Shown here piece by piece: positions 37,801 through 46,571 of a DNA stretch of 64,000 nt. The DNA comes from Stictocephala bisonia (Eukaryota > Arthropoda > Insecta > Hemiptera > Membracidae). A program made the translations under genes and the position numbers. The stretch's first letter is position 1; each line of letters begins with the position of its first letter. The notes below the pieces were generated by a model that worked only from the letters and a program-made list of their open reading frames with translations, was not told where the DNA came from and did not search any database. The DNA lies in contig JAQJVL010000568.1 in the NCBI GenBank assembly GCA_035578905.1, positions 486,264 to 550,263 of the forward strand. The letters run 5' to 3'.

Positions 37801-39023
37801 TACGTCAATCAATTTAGCTTTAAAAATTTATTATTGTTCTATATTTCAGTAAACACATGAAGAACGTATTTGTTTGGTCTTGAAAACACTTATTATAAGT
37901 TAAGAAATCAACTAAATTATAGTATCATAATATGTTAGAGTGAAATAGCATTGTCATGAGAAGACAATTTTATTATTAACGGTTTCATACTTATATCTAT
38001 AATATGTGTTTAAGAATTGTATAAAAGAAAAACATATAATATTTGTATTTAATGAGAGAGGAATAGTATATTTCATAACAAGAGTGGAAAGTGGGGTTTT
38101 GAATGTTCGAGACCATATTTTTGAAGTGCGAGACTTGTCGAGTACTTCGAATGTTCGAGAACATACAAAACACTTTCACTCGAGTTTTGAACGATACTTT
38201 TCACTACACTACGGAATAAAAACTCATTTTTGGAATGTTAACTGTTTATTAAATTAGAAACATGTTTTAAAAACAGGTGTTGTTGACTGTGGAAAATTGT
38301 CGGTTGTAAACAATGTTACTTTCGGTAGTAAACAATAGACAGCTGTTGAAAATATGATGTTTCGCAGGTTGTAAATATATAACGAAAACAGATGAACTCA
38401 TAGTAGTGTAGTGAAATAGTATATATCACAACAAGAATGGAAAGTGGGGTTTTGCATGTTCGAGACCATATGTTTGAAGTGTGAGACTTGTCGAGCACTT
38501 GGAATGGTCGAGAACATACAAAACACTTTCACTCGATTTTTGAACGATACTTTTCTCTACACTACGGAATAAAAACAGGTGTTGTTGACTGTGGAAAATT
38601 TTCGGTTGTAAACAATGATACTTTCGGTAGTAAACAATAGACAGCTGTTGAAAATATGATATTTCGCAGGTTGTAAACACATAACGAAAACAGCTAAACT
38701 CATAGTAGTGTAGTGAAAAATAAATTATATTTCATGATATACTCGGTACGGTAATAAATCCTACGCTTGTATTAAATTAACGATTATTTTATACATTAGC
38801 AATAGTTTTAAAATATCATAATATTCCAGTTTCAGTGGTCCAGAGTGGAGACAGTGGGGGAGGCTTCACCCTCACGTACAGAGGCCTACACTACGTCACA
38901 GGGGTGGTCAGCGTCAAATTACTGAGATACAGAGGGAAAATCTTTAAGTACAGTTTCGGTGGATTTACCAACAACTCTGTACACATGGACTGGATCAAAG
39001 AAAATCTTGGCGATAATAACTGA
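24481..39023 (+). CDS. Gene A: secreted YWTD beta-propeller / EGF / S1A serine protease, 10 exons, 629 aa
   Basis: Spliced CDS: 24481-24526, 26028-26229, 28246-28506, 31488-31854, 33029-33200, 33556-33720, 34907-35037, 36001-36171, 37446-37626, 38830-39023 (1890 nt including the stop). Intron phases are 1,2,2,0,1,1,0,0,1, every junction is GT..AG, and the frame is open throughout. Approximate domain order: signal peptide 1-17; unknown segment with three Cys 18-82; LDLR class B propeller to about 306 (AVDWIHKTIY, SNLNGTELK, HNYEGD motifs); EGF-like with six Cys 315-348; linker Cys351; S1A protease from I365. Triad H407 (AAHC), D468 (NDIALL), S574 (GDSGGG). Several N-glycosylation sequons fit secretion. 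Family knowledge: the protease resembles arthropod ModSP/HP14-type initiators, which lack a YWTD propeller. A role as an extracellular cascade protease is inference. The gene is paralogous to gene B downstream. Two in-frame ATGs (24481 and 24484) could start it. Confidence 0.88.
24578..24832. mobile_element. Foldback MITE family F, copy 2 (long palindrome) in intron 1 of gene A
   Basis: Arms of about 100 bp are near-perfect inverted copies, from AGAATCTACAGTTTCCGGTG to its complement ending at 24798. A short asymmetric centre and the family tail ending AAGCCTAAGTTCT follow. It lies about 50 bp downstream of the signal-peptide exon. Confidence 0.85.
26028..26229 (+). CDS. Gene A exon 2: N-terminal three-Cys segment
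   Basis: Acceptor GTTTCAG, donor GTAAGT. It encodes about 67 residues beginning TDCIKFF and ending INTLKG, with three cysteines and two N-x-T sequons. By position it may supply the first propeller blade or a small separate domain; I do not recognise the fold. About 38 of 68 residues match gene B, far fewer than in the EGF exon. Confidence 0.87.
26421..26515. repeat. AT-rich palindrome with a third arm, intron 2 of gene A
   Basis: ATATTTATTTTCAATATCCT is followed by its inverse and then again by the direct form. The first two copies can form a ~24-bp hairpin. Confidence 0.75.
27655..28185. mobile_element. Decayed dispersed repeat, RTE-tail/SINE-like, intron 2 of gene A
   Basis: It starts GATACCCCTGAGCGATTCGC and ends with TTTCGTGTAAATCCATTTGG and GAGTGAGTTAGTCAGTCAG. 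This head and tail pattern is common in arthropod SINE or RTE-derived repeats. A truncated relative is at 59515-59605. Confidence 0.4.
28246..28506 (+). CDS. Gene A exon 3: first clear YWTD-type blade
   Basis: The acceptor TTCTAG at 28240-28245 was chosen because it restores phase 2 (GG|G) and matches the gene B acceptor. The later AG inside TCTTCAGAG breaks the frame. It encodes AVDWIHKTIYIM, the VDW..n.iYw signature of LDL-receptor class B repeats, and ends LDPYR, the usual lead-in to the next blade. Donor GTAAGT. Confidence 0.88.
30275..30469 (-). pseudogene. Ty3/gypsy-type integrase C-terminal remnant
   Basis: The open minus frame reads YQRWKQAVVIRRLGNVMYVV then EFEDGRKARRQVDQLR. This matches the W..g.v..rlG...Y.V...dGr..rRhvdQLR pattern at the end of gypsy integrases. 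No reverse transcriptase, RNase H or LTR was found next to it. Its first codons are shared with the 3' side of the SINE family S, so the two sequences are fused here. Confidence 0.5.
30437..30721 (-). mobile_element. SINE family S, copy 2 (reverse), intron 3 of gene A
   Basis: The reverse complement begins GTCGGCACTGGTGGTGCAGT and follows copy 1 at 4729 over most of its first ~150 bp. It then has about 80 extra bases and rejoins at GTGGTTCGGATTCCACGTAA. It abuts the G-rich minisatellite. Confidence 0.6.
30722..31140. repeat. G-rich 36-bp minisatellite (family G), intron 3 of gene A
   Basis: Unit GTGTATGGGCTGACCGGTGG plus GTCAGTACCACTGTAC, about 12 copies. The first unit holds GGGTGGGCGGGTGGG at 30735-30749, a canonical G-quadruplex motif with one-base loops on the transcribed-RNA-sense strand. 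Confidence 0.9.
31488..31854 (+). CDS. Gene A exon 4: main part of the YWTD-type propeller
   Basis: Acceptor TTTACAG, donor GTGAGT, phase 0 out. It encodes 122 residues with three successive blade motifs: RSNLNGTELK, HNYEGDLIKEV and VNLDETQSPL. These align with the N-x-DG turns of LDLR class B repeats. The canonical YWTD tyrosine-tryptophan pairs are replaced (for example FVFVLVTG), so this is a divergent propeller. The 3' half is nearly identical in gene B and the 5' half is not. Confidence 0.9.
33029..33200 (+). CDS. Gene A exon 5: propeller closure plus EGF-like module
   Basis: Acceptor ATTACAG, donor GTAAGT, phase 0 in and 1 out. The first 20 residues (NIADARVLRQ) match the closing strand that precedes the EGF in LDLR-family propellers. 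Then follow six cysteines (315, 320, 324, 333, 335, 348) in an EGF-like spacing ending DGVMC. The exon is almost identical to gene B exon 5, including most synonymous sites. Confidence 0.92.
33435..33473. repeat. Alternating CA-CG-TG palindromic tract, intron 5 of gene A
   Basis: CACACACACACGCGCGCGCG runs into (TG)n. It is a self-complementary alternating purine-pyrimidine tract about 80 bp before the exon 6 acceptor, a sequence class prone to Z-DNA or hairpins. Confidence 0.9.
33556..33720 (+). CDS. Gene A exon 6: activation region and start of S1A domain
   Basis: Acceptor TTTCCAG, donor GTTGTA (same weak donor in gene B). It encodes TCGQSD, whose Cys probably pairs with the PACLD Cys of exon 8. 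Next come the activation site QQPT|IVNG and FPWHAI, and then VCGGTLIS, which holds the Cys that pairs with the active-site-His Cys. P1 of the activation site is Thr rather than Arg/Lys. Confidence 0.92.
33783..33935. mobile_element. Foldback MITE family F, copy 3 (diverged), intron 6 of gene A
   Basis: In reverse orientation it carries the family tail (GTGGCCGGTGTTATAAC), CCACATCACAG, GAAACGTCTGG and the end ATATAGATTCTAG. Confidence 0.6.
34781..34828. repeat. (AT)n microsatellite, intron 6 of gene A
   Basis: About 24 AT dinucleotides, ~80 bp before the exon 7 acceptor. Confidence 0.95.
34907..35037 (+). CDS. Gene A exon 7: catalytic His
   Basis: Acceptor TTTCCAG, donor GTAAGT. It encodes AAHCVT with catalytic H407, then an extra CFAC pair just after it, and LGKTIRSWNVTEPYQIQRG. 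About 20 of 44 residues differ from gene B, the most divergent protease exon. The CFAC pair is kept in both. Confidence 0.9.
36001..36171 (+). CDS. Gene A exon 8: catalytic Asp
   Basis: Acceptor CATTAG, donor GTACGT, phase 0 at both ends (57 codons). It encodes FANDIALLFLDS with catalytic D468, then GHVMPACLDYNL and TLTGY. Only 4 of 57 residues and about 11 of 171 bases differ from gene B by eye. Confidence 0.93.
36600..36900. repeat. Degenerate ~65-bp tandem repeat, intron 8 of gene A
   Basis: AATACAGGTATGA recurs at 36781 and 36846, and variants of GAGGCTAGAGGAACTTCC recur across the stretch. It is heavily decayed. Confidence 0.35.
37150..37445 (+). pseudogene. Tandem relics of exon 9, intron 8 of gene A
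   Basis: Copies of the first ~115 bp of exon 9 lie at about 37150-37211 (partial), 37212-37325 and 37326-37445, just before the intact exon. The landmark GTGACACTTTRTTA is at 37264, 37386 and 37498. The last relic shares a run of about 49 identical bases with the exon. The middle one opens GTATGA (stop), so it is not a usable alternative exon. Confidence 0.85.
37446..37626 (+). CDS. Gene A exon 9: S1A C-terminal barrel
   Basis: Acceptor GGTTCCAG, donor GTTAGT. It encodes VCGFGYTKDCGRSC (extra cysteines), TDDCLVALNL and DKFCIGNGT, the last being the loop before the active-site serine. Decayed tandem copies of the first ~115 bp of this exon lie immediately upstream. The acceptor itself appears to be a modified copy of internal exon sequence. 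Confidence 0.9.
38062..38718. repeat. Two-copy tandem duplication (~351 and ~306 bp), intron 9 of gene A
   Basis: GAATAGTATATTTCATAACA at 38061 matches the copy at 38413. Both continue through GTTCGAGACCATAT, ACACTTTCACTCG and AACAATAGACAGCTGTTGAA. The first copy has about 50 extra bases in the middle. The overlapping short ORFs are not coding. Confidence 0.88.
38830..39023 (+). CDS. Gene A exon 10: catalytic Ser and C-terminus
   Basis: Acceptor ATTCCAG; ends with TGA at 39021-39023. It encodes VVQSGDSGGG with catalytic S574, then VTGVVSVKLL and MDWIKENL, the terminal helix of S1A proteases. There is no cysteine in this exon, so the usual 191-220 disulfide is absent. Position 189 is Val, and positions 215/216 are Val/Lys instead of Trp/Gly (chymotrypsin numbering, aligned by eye). 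Confidence 0.92.
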
Positions 39024-39203
39024 AATGAAGTAGTAGTGTCGTATGTGATCTTTGTAAAGTAGGTAGGTAAAAAGAATTTGCAAGTACATACACAAATATA
39101 ATGAAAAGAATGCTCTCTAATGGATTACAATTATTATCCATCCAATGTAAATACCTTTTGTTTGATAAAACTTAATATAGTGTAAATTATAAGTTAACTC
39201 AAT

Positions 39204-39209
39204 AATAAA
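39204..39209 (+). promoter_or_regulatory. Candidate poly(A) signal of gene A
   Basis: AATAAA about 180 nt after the gene A stop, the first such hexamer downstream on this strand. Confidence 0.5.
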
Positions 39210-40720
39210 AAAGAAAACTAACTCAGCTTTGTATGAAATATTTATTTTTGAAATGTTTTATTAACTTTACTTTATTTCCTATTTTAATGCATTTCCTATT
39301 GTTATTAAAATTTTGAAACTTTTTATTTACAAGTGGTAGGTTATATTTCAGTTTATCTACAACATTTTAAAATATATTAACAATCTAAAAATTCACATTA
39401 GTTTATTGTTATCATTGAATAAATGTAATTATGGCTGGTCTACAAGTTTTAGTATGTTTTTAAATTGTTTAATGGAGTTAATATTTTACTGTGAACCTAT
39501 CTTCGATATTTTCTGTTGCTCTTTCCTTCGATATTCATTTTTATATTTCTTGTTATATAGCCTAATTTCTCTTAGTCAAACTTTTTATATGAATTTATAG
39601 ATCCGTGTTTACATTTTGATTTACTTATGGAGTTTTAAAGTAAAAGTTAAGTAGTAATTTTAAATTGTAAAATTTTTGTATGGTTTTGGGAGAATTTATC
39701 GTTAAAACGCTTATAATTATTGTTTTTAAAATTGGTTTCAGATAATTTGACTAGTCAATACACTTATTTTTAGTTCTGTGTTTTTAATTGTTTGAGAATA
39801 TTTTGTTATAAATTGCATATAAATAGTAATAGATAATATGTAAATAATTGTAATTACCTTTTAACCAACTAATATTGTAGTTGTAAATGGTTGCTCTATA
39901 AATGTTTATATACATTTATTATTAGTACTATACACTACCTAGATTTCATTTAACCCGAATATCCTTCATTTATAAAAGGTACATATCTTTTAAGGTCAAT
40001 ATTTTAAACGTATACATTTTATTGATGTATTGTTCAAAATCAATAAATGTACACATAACATATATAAGTAATAGATAGTTCGTCCATATTTAAAAAGTAA
40101 ATATATTACATATTAAAATAGTTTAATATATACCGATTTGTCGATGTAATTTTTTCTTGGCTTAGTAATGAAGTCATTGTAACAGAAATTCAACGTTTCT
40201 TAATATTTTTGCACAACTAGTTCTCTTTATTCTTTATGAAACAGATAGAAAAACAACATTTTAACATCATTAGTAAACCATTATTTTCTCAAAAAGTATT
40301 AAATGAAAGTACTAATATTTGATTATTATACTATAAAAGTGTTCCAGCTCCAATAATGTGGTTAGTTGTTTTGTATTTTTAGGACTATTTATGGATTTTA
40401 GAGTCTTTTTATATAAACTTTCAAGTTTTACTAATGTTATTTATTTGTAAACTTGTCGCATATATTGAACAGTAAGCTAGCACCAGAAGAATTTAATTTC
40501 TTATTGATAACTCAATTGTTGAGTTTTATTGGTAAGAAAGGTAATACAATACGCAATAGGAACACTCACCACATGGCAATTATTAGAAATTTTGGTCACT
40601 TTATCATGATCACAATCAATATTATTGCTAGACCTGGTTTTAATTTGCTGTTTTATACGATTAGTTTTGATTTAAAAATAAATAACGTTTCTTTGGTAAA
40701 CAAACATAAGAGGATTTGAT
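39210..40720. other. Non-genic spacer between the paralogs, part 1
   Basis: Very AT-rich; only short chance ORFs with no recognisable domain. Confidence 0.4.
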
Positions 40721-40721
40721 G

Positions 40722-43556
40722 CTTGTACAACATGTCACGATTGAAGTGTTCACATGTTTGAGGCTTGTACAACATGTCACGATTGAAGTGTTCACATGTT
40801 GTTTCCTGTTTTCAAACAAATTACTACAGTTCACCCCACACGAACTAATGAAGAGGAATGCACATTGATGTTACCGTGTTGTTTTACAACTTGATAATGA
40901 ATACTATGGCTGTGAAACCTTTGGTAATTTGAGGCTTGTACAACATGTCACGATTGAAGTGTTCACATGTTTTTTCCTGTTTCCATACAAATTACTACAG
41001 TTCACCCCACACGAACCAATGAAGAGGAATGCACCTTGATGTTACCGTGTTGTTTTACAACTTGATAATTAATACTATGGCTGTGAAACCTTTGGTAATT
41101 TGAGGATTGTACAACATGTCACGATTGAAGTGTTCACATGTTTTTTCCTGTTTCCATACAAATTACTACAGTTTACCCCACACGAACTAATGAAGAGGAA
41201 TGCACCTTGATGTTACCGTGTTGTTTTACAACTTGATAATGAATACTATGGCTGTGAAACCTTTGGTAATTTGAGGCTTGTACAACATGTCACGATTGAA
41301 GTGTTCACATGTATTTTCCTGTTTCCATACAAATTACTACAGTTCACCCCACACGAACTAGTGAAAAGGAATGCACCTTGATGTTACCGTGTTGTTTTAC
41401 AACTTGATAATGAATACTATAGCTGTGAAACCTTTGGTAATTTGAGGCTTGTACAACATGTCACGATTGAAGTGTTCGCATGTTTTTTCCTGTTTCCATA
41501 CAAATTACTACAGTTCACCCCACACGAACTAGTGAAGAGGAATGCACCTTGATTTTACCGTGTTGTTTTACATTTTGATAATGAATACTATGGCTGTGAA
41601 ACCTTTGGTAATCTGATGCTTGTACAACATGTCACGATTGAAATGTTCACATGTTTTTTCCTGTTTCCATACAAATTACTACAGTTCACCCCACACGAAC
41701 TAGTGAAGAGGAATGCACCTTAATGTTACCGTGTTGTTTTACAACTTGATAATAAATACTATGGCTGTGAAACCTTTGGTAATTTGAGGCTTGTACAACA
41801 TGTCACGATTAAAGTGTTCACATGTTGTTTCCTGTTTCCATACAAATTACTACAGTTCACCCCACACGAACTAATGAAAAAATGCACCTTGATGTTACCG
41901 TGTTGTTTTACAACTTGATAATGAATACTATGGATGTGAAACCTTTGGTAATCTGATGCTTGTACAACATGTCACGATTAAAATGTTCGCATGTTTTTCC
42001 CTGTTTCCATACAAATTACTACAGTTAACCCCACACGAACTAATGAAGAGGAATGCCCCTAATATTACCGGGTTGTTTTACAACTTGGTAATGAATACTA
42101 TGGCTGTGAAACCTTTGGTAATCTGATGCTTGTACAACATGTCACGATTGAAGTGTTTGCATGTTTTTTTCCTGTTTCCATACAAATTACTACAGTTCAC
42201 CCCACACTAACTAATGAAGAGGAATGCACCTTGATGTTACCGTGTTGTTTTACAACTTGGTAATGAATACTATGGCTGTGAAACCTTTGGTAATTTGAGG
42301 CTTGTACAAAATGTCACGATTGAAGTGGTCGCATGTTTTTTTCTGTTTCCATACAAATTACTACAGTTCATCCCACACGAACTAATGAAGAGGAATGCAC
42401 ATTGATTTTGCCATGTTGTTTTACAACTTGATAATGAATACTATGGCCGTGAAACCTTTGGTAATTTGAGGCCTGTACAACATGTCACTATTGAAGTGTT
42501 CCCATGTTTTTCCTGTTTCCATTACTATTACTATTACTACAGTTATTACAAATTATTATTATTACTATTACTAATACTACAATTATTACAAATTACTACA
42601 GTTAACCCCACATGAACTAATGAAGTGGAATGCACCTTGATATTACCGGGTTGTTTTACAACTTGATAATGAATATTATGGCTGTGAAACCTTTGGTAAT
42701 CTGATGCTTGTACAACATGTCACGATTGAAGTGTTTGCATGTTTTTTCCTGTTTCCATACAAATTATTACAGTTCACCCCACACGAACTAGTGAAGAGGA
42801 ATGCACCTTGATGTTACCGTGTTGTTTTACAACTTGATAATGAATACTATGGCTGTGAAACCTTTGGTCATCTGATGCTTGTACAACATGTCACGATTGA
42901 AGTGTTCACATGTTTTTTCCTGTTTCCATACAAATTACTACAGTTCATCCCACACGAACTAGTGAAGAGGAATGCACCTTGATGTTACCGTGTTGTTTTA
43001 CAACTTGATAATAAATACTATAGCTGTGAAACCTTTGGTAATTTGAGGCTTGTACAACATGTCACGATTGAAGTTTTCACATGTTGTTTCCTGTTTCCAT
43101 ACAAATTACTACAGTTCATCCCACACGAACTAATGAAGAGGAATGCACCTTGATGTTACCATGTTGTTTTACAACTTGATAATGAATACTATGGCTGTGA
43201 AACCTTTGGTAATTTGAGGCTTGTACAACATGTCACGATTGAAGTGTTCGCGTGTTGTTTTCCTGTTTTCATACAAATTACTACAGTTCACCCCACACGA
43301 ACTAATGAAGAGGAATGCACCTTGATGTTACCGTGTTGTTTTACAACTTGATAATGAATACTATGGCTGTGAAACCTTTGGTAATTTGAGGCTTTTACAT
43401 GTCACGATTGAAGAGTTCGCGTGTTTTTTCCTGTTTTCATACAAATTACTACAGTTCACCCCACAAGAACTAATGAAGAGGAATGCACCTTGATGTTACC
43501 GTGTTGTTTTACAACTTGATAATTAATACTATGGCTGTGAAACCTTTGGTAATTTC
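40722..43556. repeat. 171-bp satellite array, about 16.5 units
   Basis: Unit GAGGCTTGTACAACATGTCA ... GAAACCTTTGGTAATTT, 171 bp between landmarks (for example 40931 to 41102). The first unit is truncated, and one unit near 42525-42600 carries an ATTACT-rich insertion. It fills the spacer between gene A and gene B. Confidence 0.95.
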
Positions 43557-43860
43557 TACCTTTAGTGAATTACTTAGCAGTTCTCACGTCATTTAAAACA
43601 CTATATTGGTGAGTTTTAAGTAGCTAGAGTGGTCTCCTCATGAAGTAAATCAAACCATTTGCATTGACTTATTACAGATGACATTGAAAACCTTACGACA
43701 CTCGGAAGTATGTAAACATGTATATCGATAGTTAGTTAATGTCTTTAAAAAATTTAATTTTACTGAATTTAATAATTTGAATTGTGTAGTTGAAGAGATT
43801 TACAGTGCTTGAGATTATAAATTAAATTGTTGTCGAACGCGTAAATGCAATACAGTAATT

Positions 43861-44109
43861 TCAATCATGACTCAAATTCAATTTGCGAAACCAGCAGTGG
43901 GGAGAAAATGATTGATGCTTTATGAAAGCATTAGAGACCGGCCCAAGGTCAATGCCATCCAGTTTGTTTTTCAGTTGACTGCAGATCGTGAGAGCTTCCA
44001 CTTGTAAGATCCTGGTACTCGTGTACACGTTGGTCTTCCAGTCACTCACGGCCATATGGACTTGTACATTACAAGGTACAAATATTTTCATTTTATCTAC
44101 AAAATACAA
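43861..44109 (-). other. GC-richer open stretch of unknown nature
   Basis: An 82-codon minus ORF including HMAVSDWKTNVYTSTRILQV. Base composition is more coding-like than its flanks, but I recognise no family and see no paired exons. It could be a relic exon or part of a transposable element. Confidence 0.2.
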
Positions 44110-45109
44110 ATTTTAAACAATAAAACATGTATAGCTTACGTATAAATTTATTTAGATTTGTTTACTTAATTTTTAATCGGTTTTTCAGATTTTTATTTCA
44201 GGAAACATTTTTATTTCAATATTTAAAAATAACACATTCACTTTAGTATGTCACAGCTTTACTTGCCTCTTTTTCAAATCCGTGATGTGATTATTTGATT
44301 AAGCTTGCTACATAGTTATATATAAATATTTAGCAATATGTTATGGTCTTGTAGAGTATTTAAATGATATAAACATTTCACTAGTTATGGCGTAAACTTT
44401 ATTGATATATATTTGTGTGGATCAGTTTTTGTGTGGATATTTTTAAATAAAATACTCTGAAATACCAATTACTGTGTATTTAAACCTAAAATGTCTTGGA
44501 GAATAATGTCTCTTTGTTTTTTAAGTTATTTAAAAAAATGTTTAATTAACTGCTGATTCTAATTTTAAAAGATAACGAAACTTTGGTTGTATGTATTTAG
44601 TAATCGAAAACATTATAAAATGTGAACAAATTTTATACTTGTTTGAAAAATGTTAAAATCTAGATCAACCCAACGAGAATATTTTATGTATGCATCGCTA
44701 ATTGGGCCACTAACCTCTCATGGGTAACATAAATAATTACTGCTACAAACCTGATGAAATTAATTGTTACACAAAAACCTTTATTATAGTAAATAATACT
44801 ATTTTTTTTAATTTTGACAGTCTAACAAATATTTTGCATACTAAACTACACATTAGTACTAGGAATGTTTAATGATTATAAATAACTTTTTAAACTGAGT
44901 CGTACTATGTAGGTTATTATAAACTTTATTTTTGTTAAGTACTTAAAAGCAAGACAAGTAAATATTGTAGTTTAACGTGATATTCACAACATACCGAGTG
45001 AGGAAAGTATCCAGTAAAGTTTTTTAACTTAAATATATTGTAAAAACTGTATACCTAATATCGAATTAGGCCTTTATTTCATTGATATATCATAAGTGGT
45101 CCAAAGTCA

Positions 45110-45141
<32 letters not shown>

Positions 45142-46449
45142 CCAGAATACATTTGGTTTGAGTCTGTAGCTTTTACTGGTTGGTATCGTTATTTGTTGTG
45201 GACGAGTGGAAACCTGTTTTATCTCATCCTATAAGACATACTATTTTATCTCAATGGTATCCTGTTTTCCATAATTATTTTCAATAAATAAAAGAAAAAC
45301 AATTCTCAAGGTGCAATCCTTCAGGGCAACAGTGGGGGGAGGGGGGTCACGAGCACAGTGAGTGCAATTCATTACCAACTGACATTCTTGAGGTCAAATA
45401 CAAAGTAAGTTGATTAAAGACTAGCTTCACAAGTTAAAAGTTCTAAATTCGATCTCATTTATAGCCAATTTTATTGTTGAATATTTACATATTTATTTCC
45501 TATTACCTTTATATTATATTGGTATTTGTTACACATGGAATACATTTATTCAACTAATAATAGCTATAATATTGCATATGGGAAGTATTTATATCTACTA
45601 AGCTTATTTTCAATAGTAATAGATATAGCATTACCTAGTGATCTAAACTGTTATATTTGATTGTTCATGTGTATTTTGGACTGAAGTGGAGGTGATAAAC
45701 TTATAAATAAAAGCATTACAATGAACCTTTTACAATGCTGACATGCTTCTATGTAATTTACTGTGTCGAGGCATGTTAGTAAAATAAAACAACCAATCAA
45801 CTGATAAACCCCAGGTATTCATTTGTCATTGGGCTATTAGTAAACGACAGTGTCTAAGGAGTATATTTATTAACAGTGAATAATTACATATATTTTAAAG
45901 AATAAAAAAAATCAATTACTTAATCAATTCCAAAATTAATCTCAAACAAGTATGAATGTTATAGTTTTTGGTACGAGTGATATTGTCTGCCTTAATTTGG
46001 ATATTTTATCAGTGACATATTCAGAACTTCTTCAATAATATTATTAATTATTTTTGTATTATAATGAAATTGGTGTTTTAACTTAAAGTAAGTGGTTGTT
46101 TTTGTACATAAATAAACAAAATCCAACATATTATATCTTACACGCATACAATCATTACCGAGTCTTCAGTTAAAACCAGACCTTAAATAGAATATTCATT
46201 TATTTGACATAGACAGTTAACTCTGTTATACCAGATAGTTGAATTCGATTAAAGAATGATATTTTAATATTCATATAAAATTGGCGAAGTTATTTTAAAG
46301 AATATAGTTTTACTTTTATTAGTAAATATTTGTAAGGGTAATAACAAGAATCGCCATAGCTCAAGTAAATTCATTTATTATCGACAAAGTTTCATTATAT
46401 TTTATATATGGTGGATCCATTTGTTTGTTTTTGCTTCTAAACATTTTAA
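44110..46449. other. Non-genic spacer between the paralogs, part 2
   Basis: AT-rich, with a poly(A) tract at 45118-45141 and no supported gene. Confidence 0.4.
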
Positions 46450-46528
46450 ACATGTATAGAGTATTTTGTTTTATTTCAGACATACATCCATGATAACTTA
46501 GCTTTTATCAGTAGACTGTCTCCATACA
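46450..46528 (+). promoter_or_regulatory. 5' UTR of gene B, possible UTR acceptor
   Basis: TTTTATTTCAG ends at 46479 and would start a UTR exon ending at 46571. The matching stretch upstream of gene A (near 24370-24395) is recognisably similar but has lost the AG. The site may therefore be unique to B, or it may not be a splice site. A three-codon upstream ORF (ATG at 46500) is present in B only. Confidence 0.3.
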
Positions 46529-46571
46529 ATGCACATCTACTACTTGCTGTGCTTGTTTATTGCTCTCAAAG
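46529..46571 (+). CDS. Gene B exon 1: signal peptide
   Basis: Reads MHIYYLLCLFIALK plus one base, donor GTAAGC, phase 1. It joins exon 2 to give KGANCIKFF. It is a clear hydrophobic secretion signal, with likely cleavage near the Gly-Ala. Confidence 0.88.

Noticed and set aside
40453..40719. 88-codon + strand ORF before the satellite
   Set aside because: AT-driven composition and no recognisable family or splice context.
40722..43556. CRISPR-like array
   Set aside because: Units are contiguous 171-bp satellite copies without unique spacers, in a eukaryotic context.
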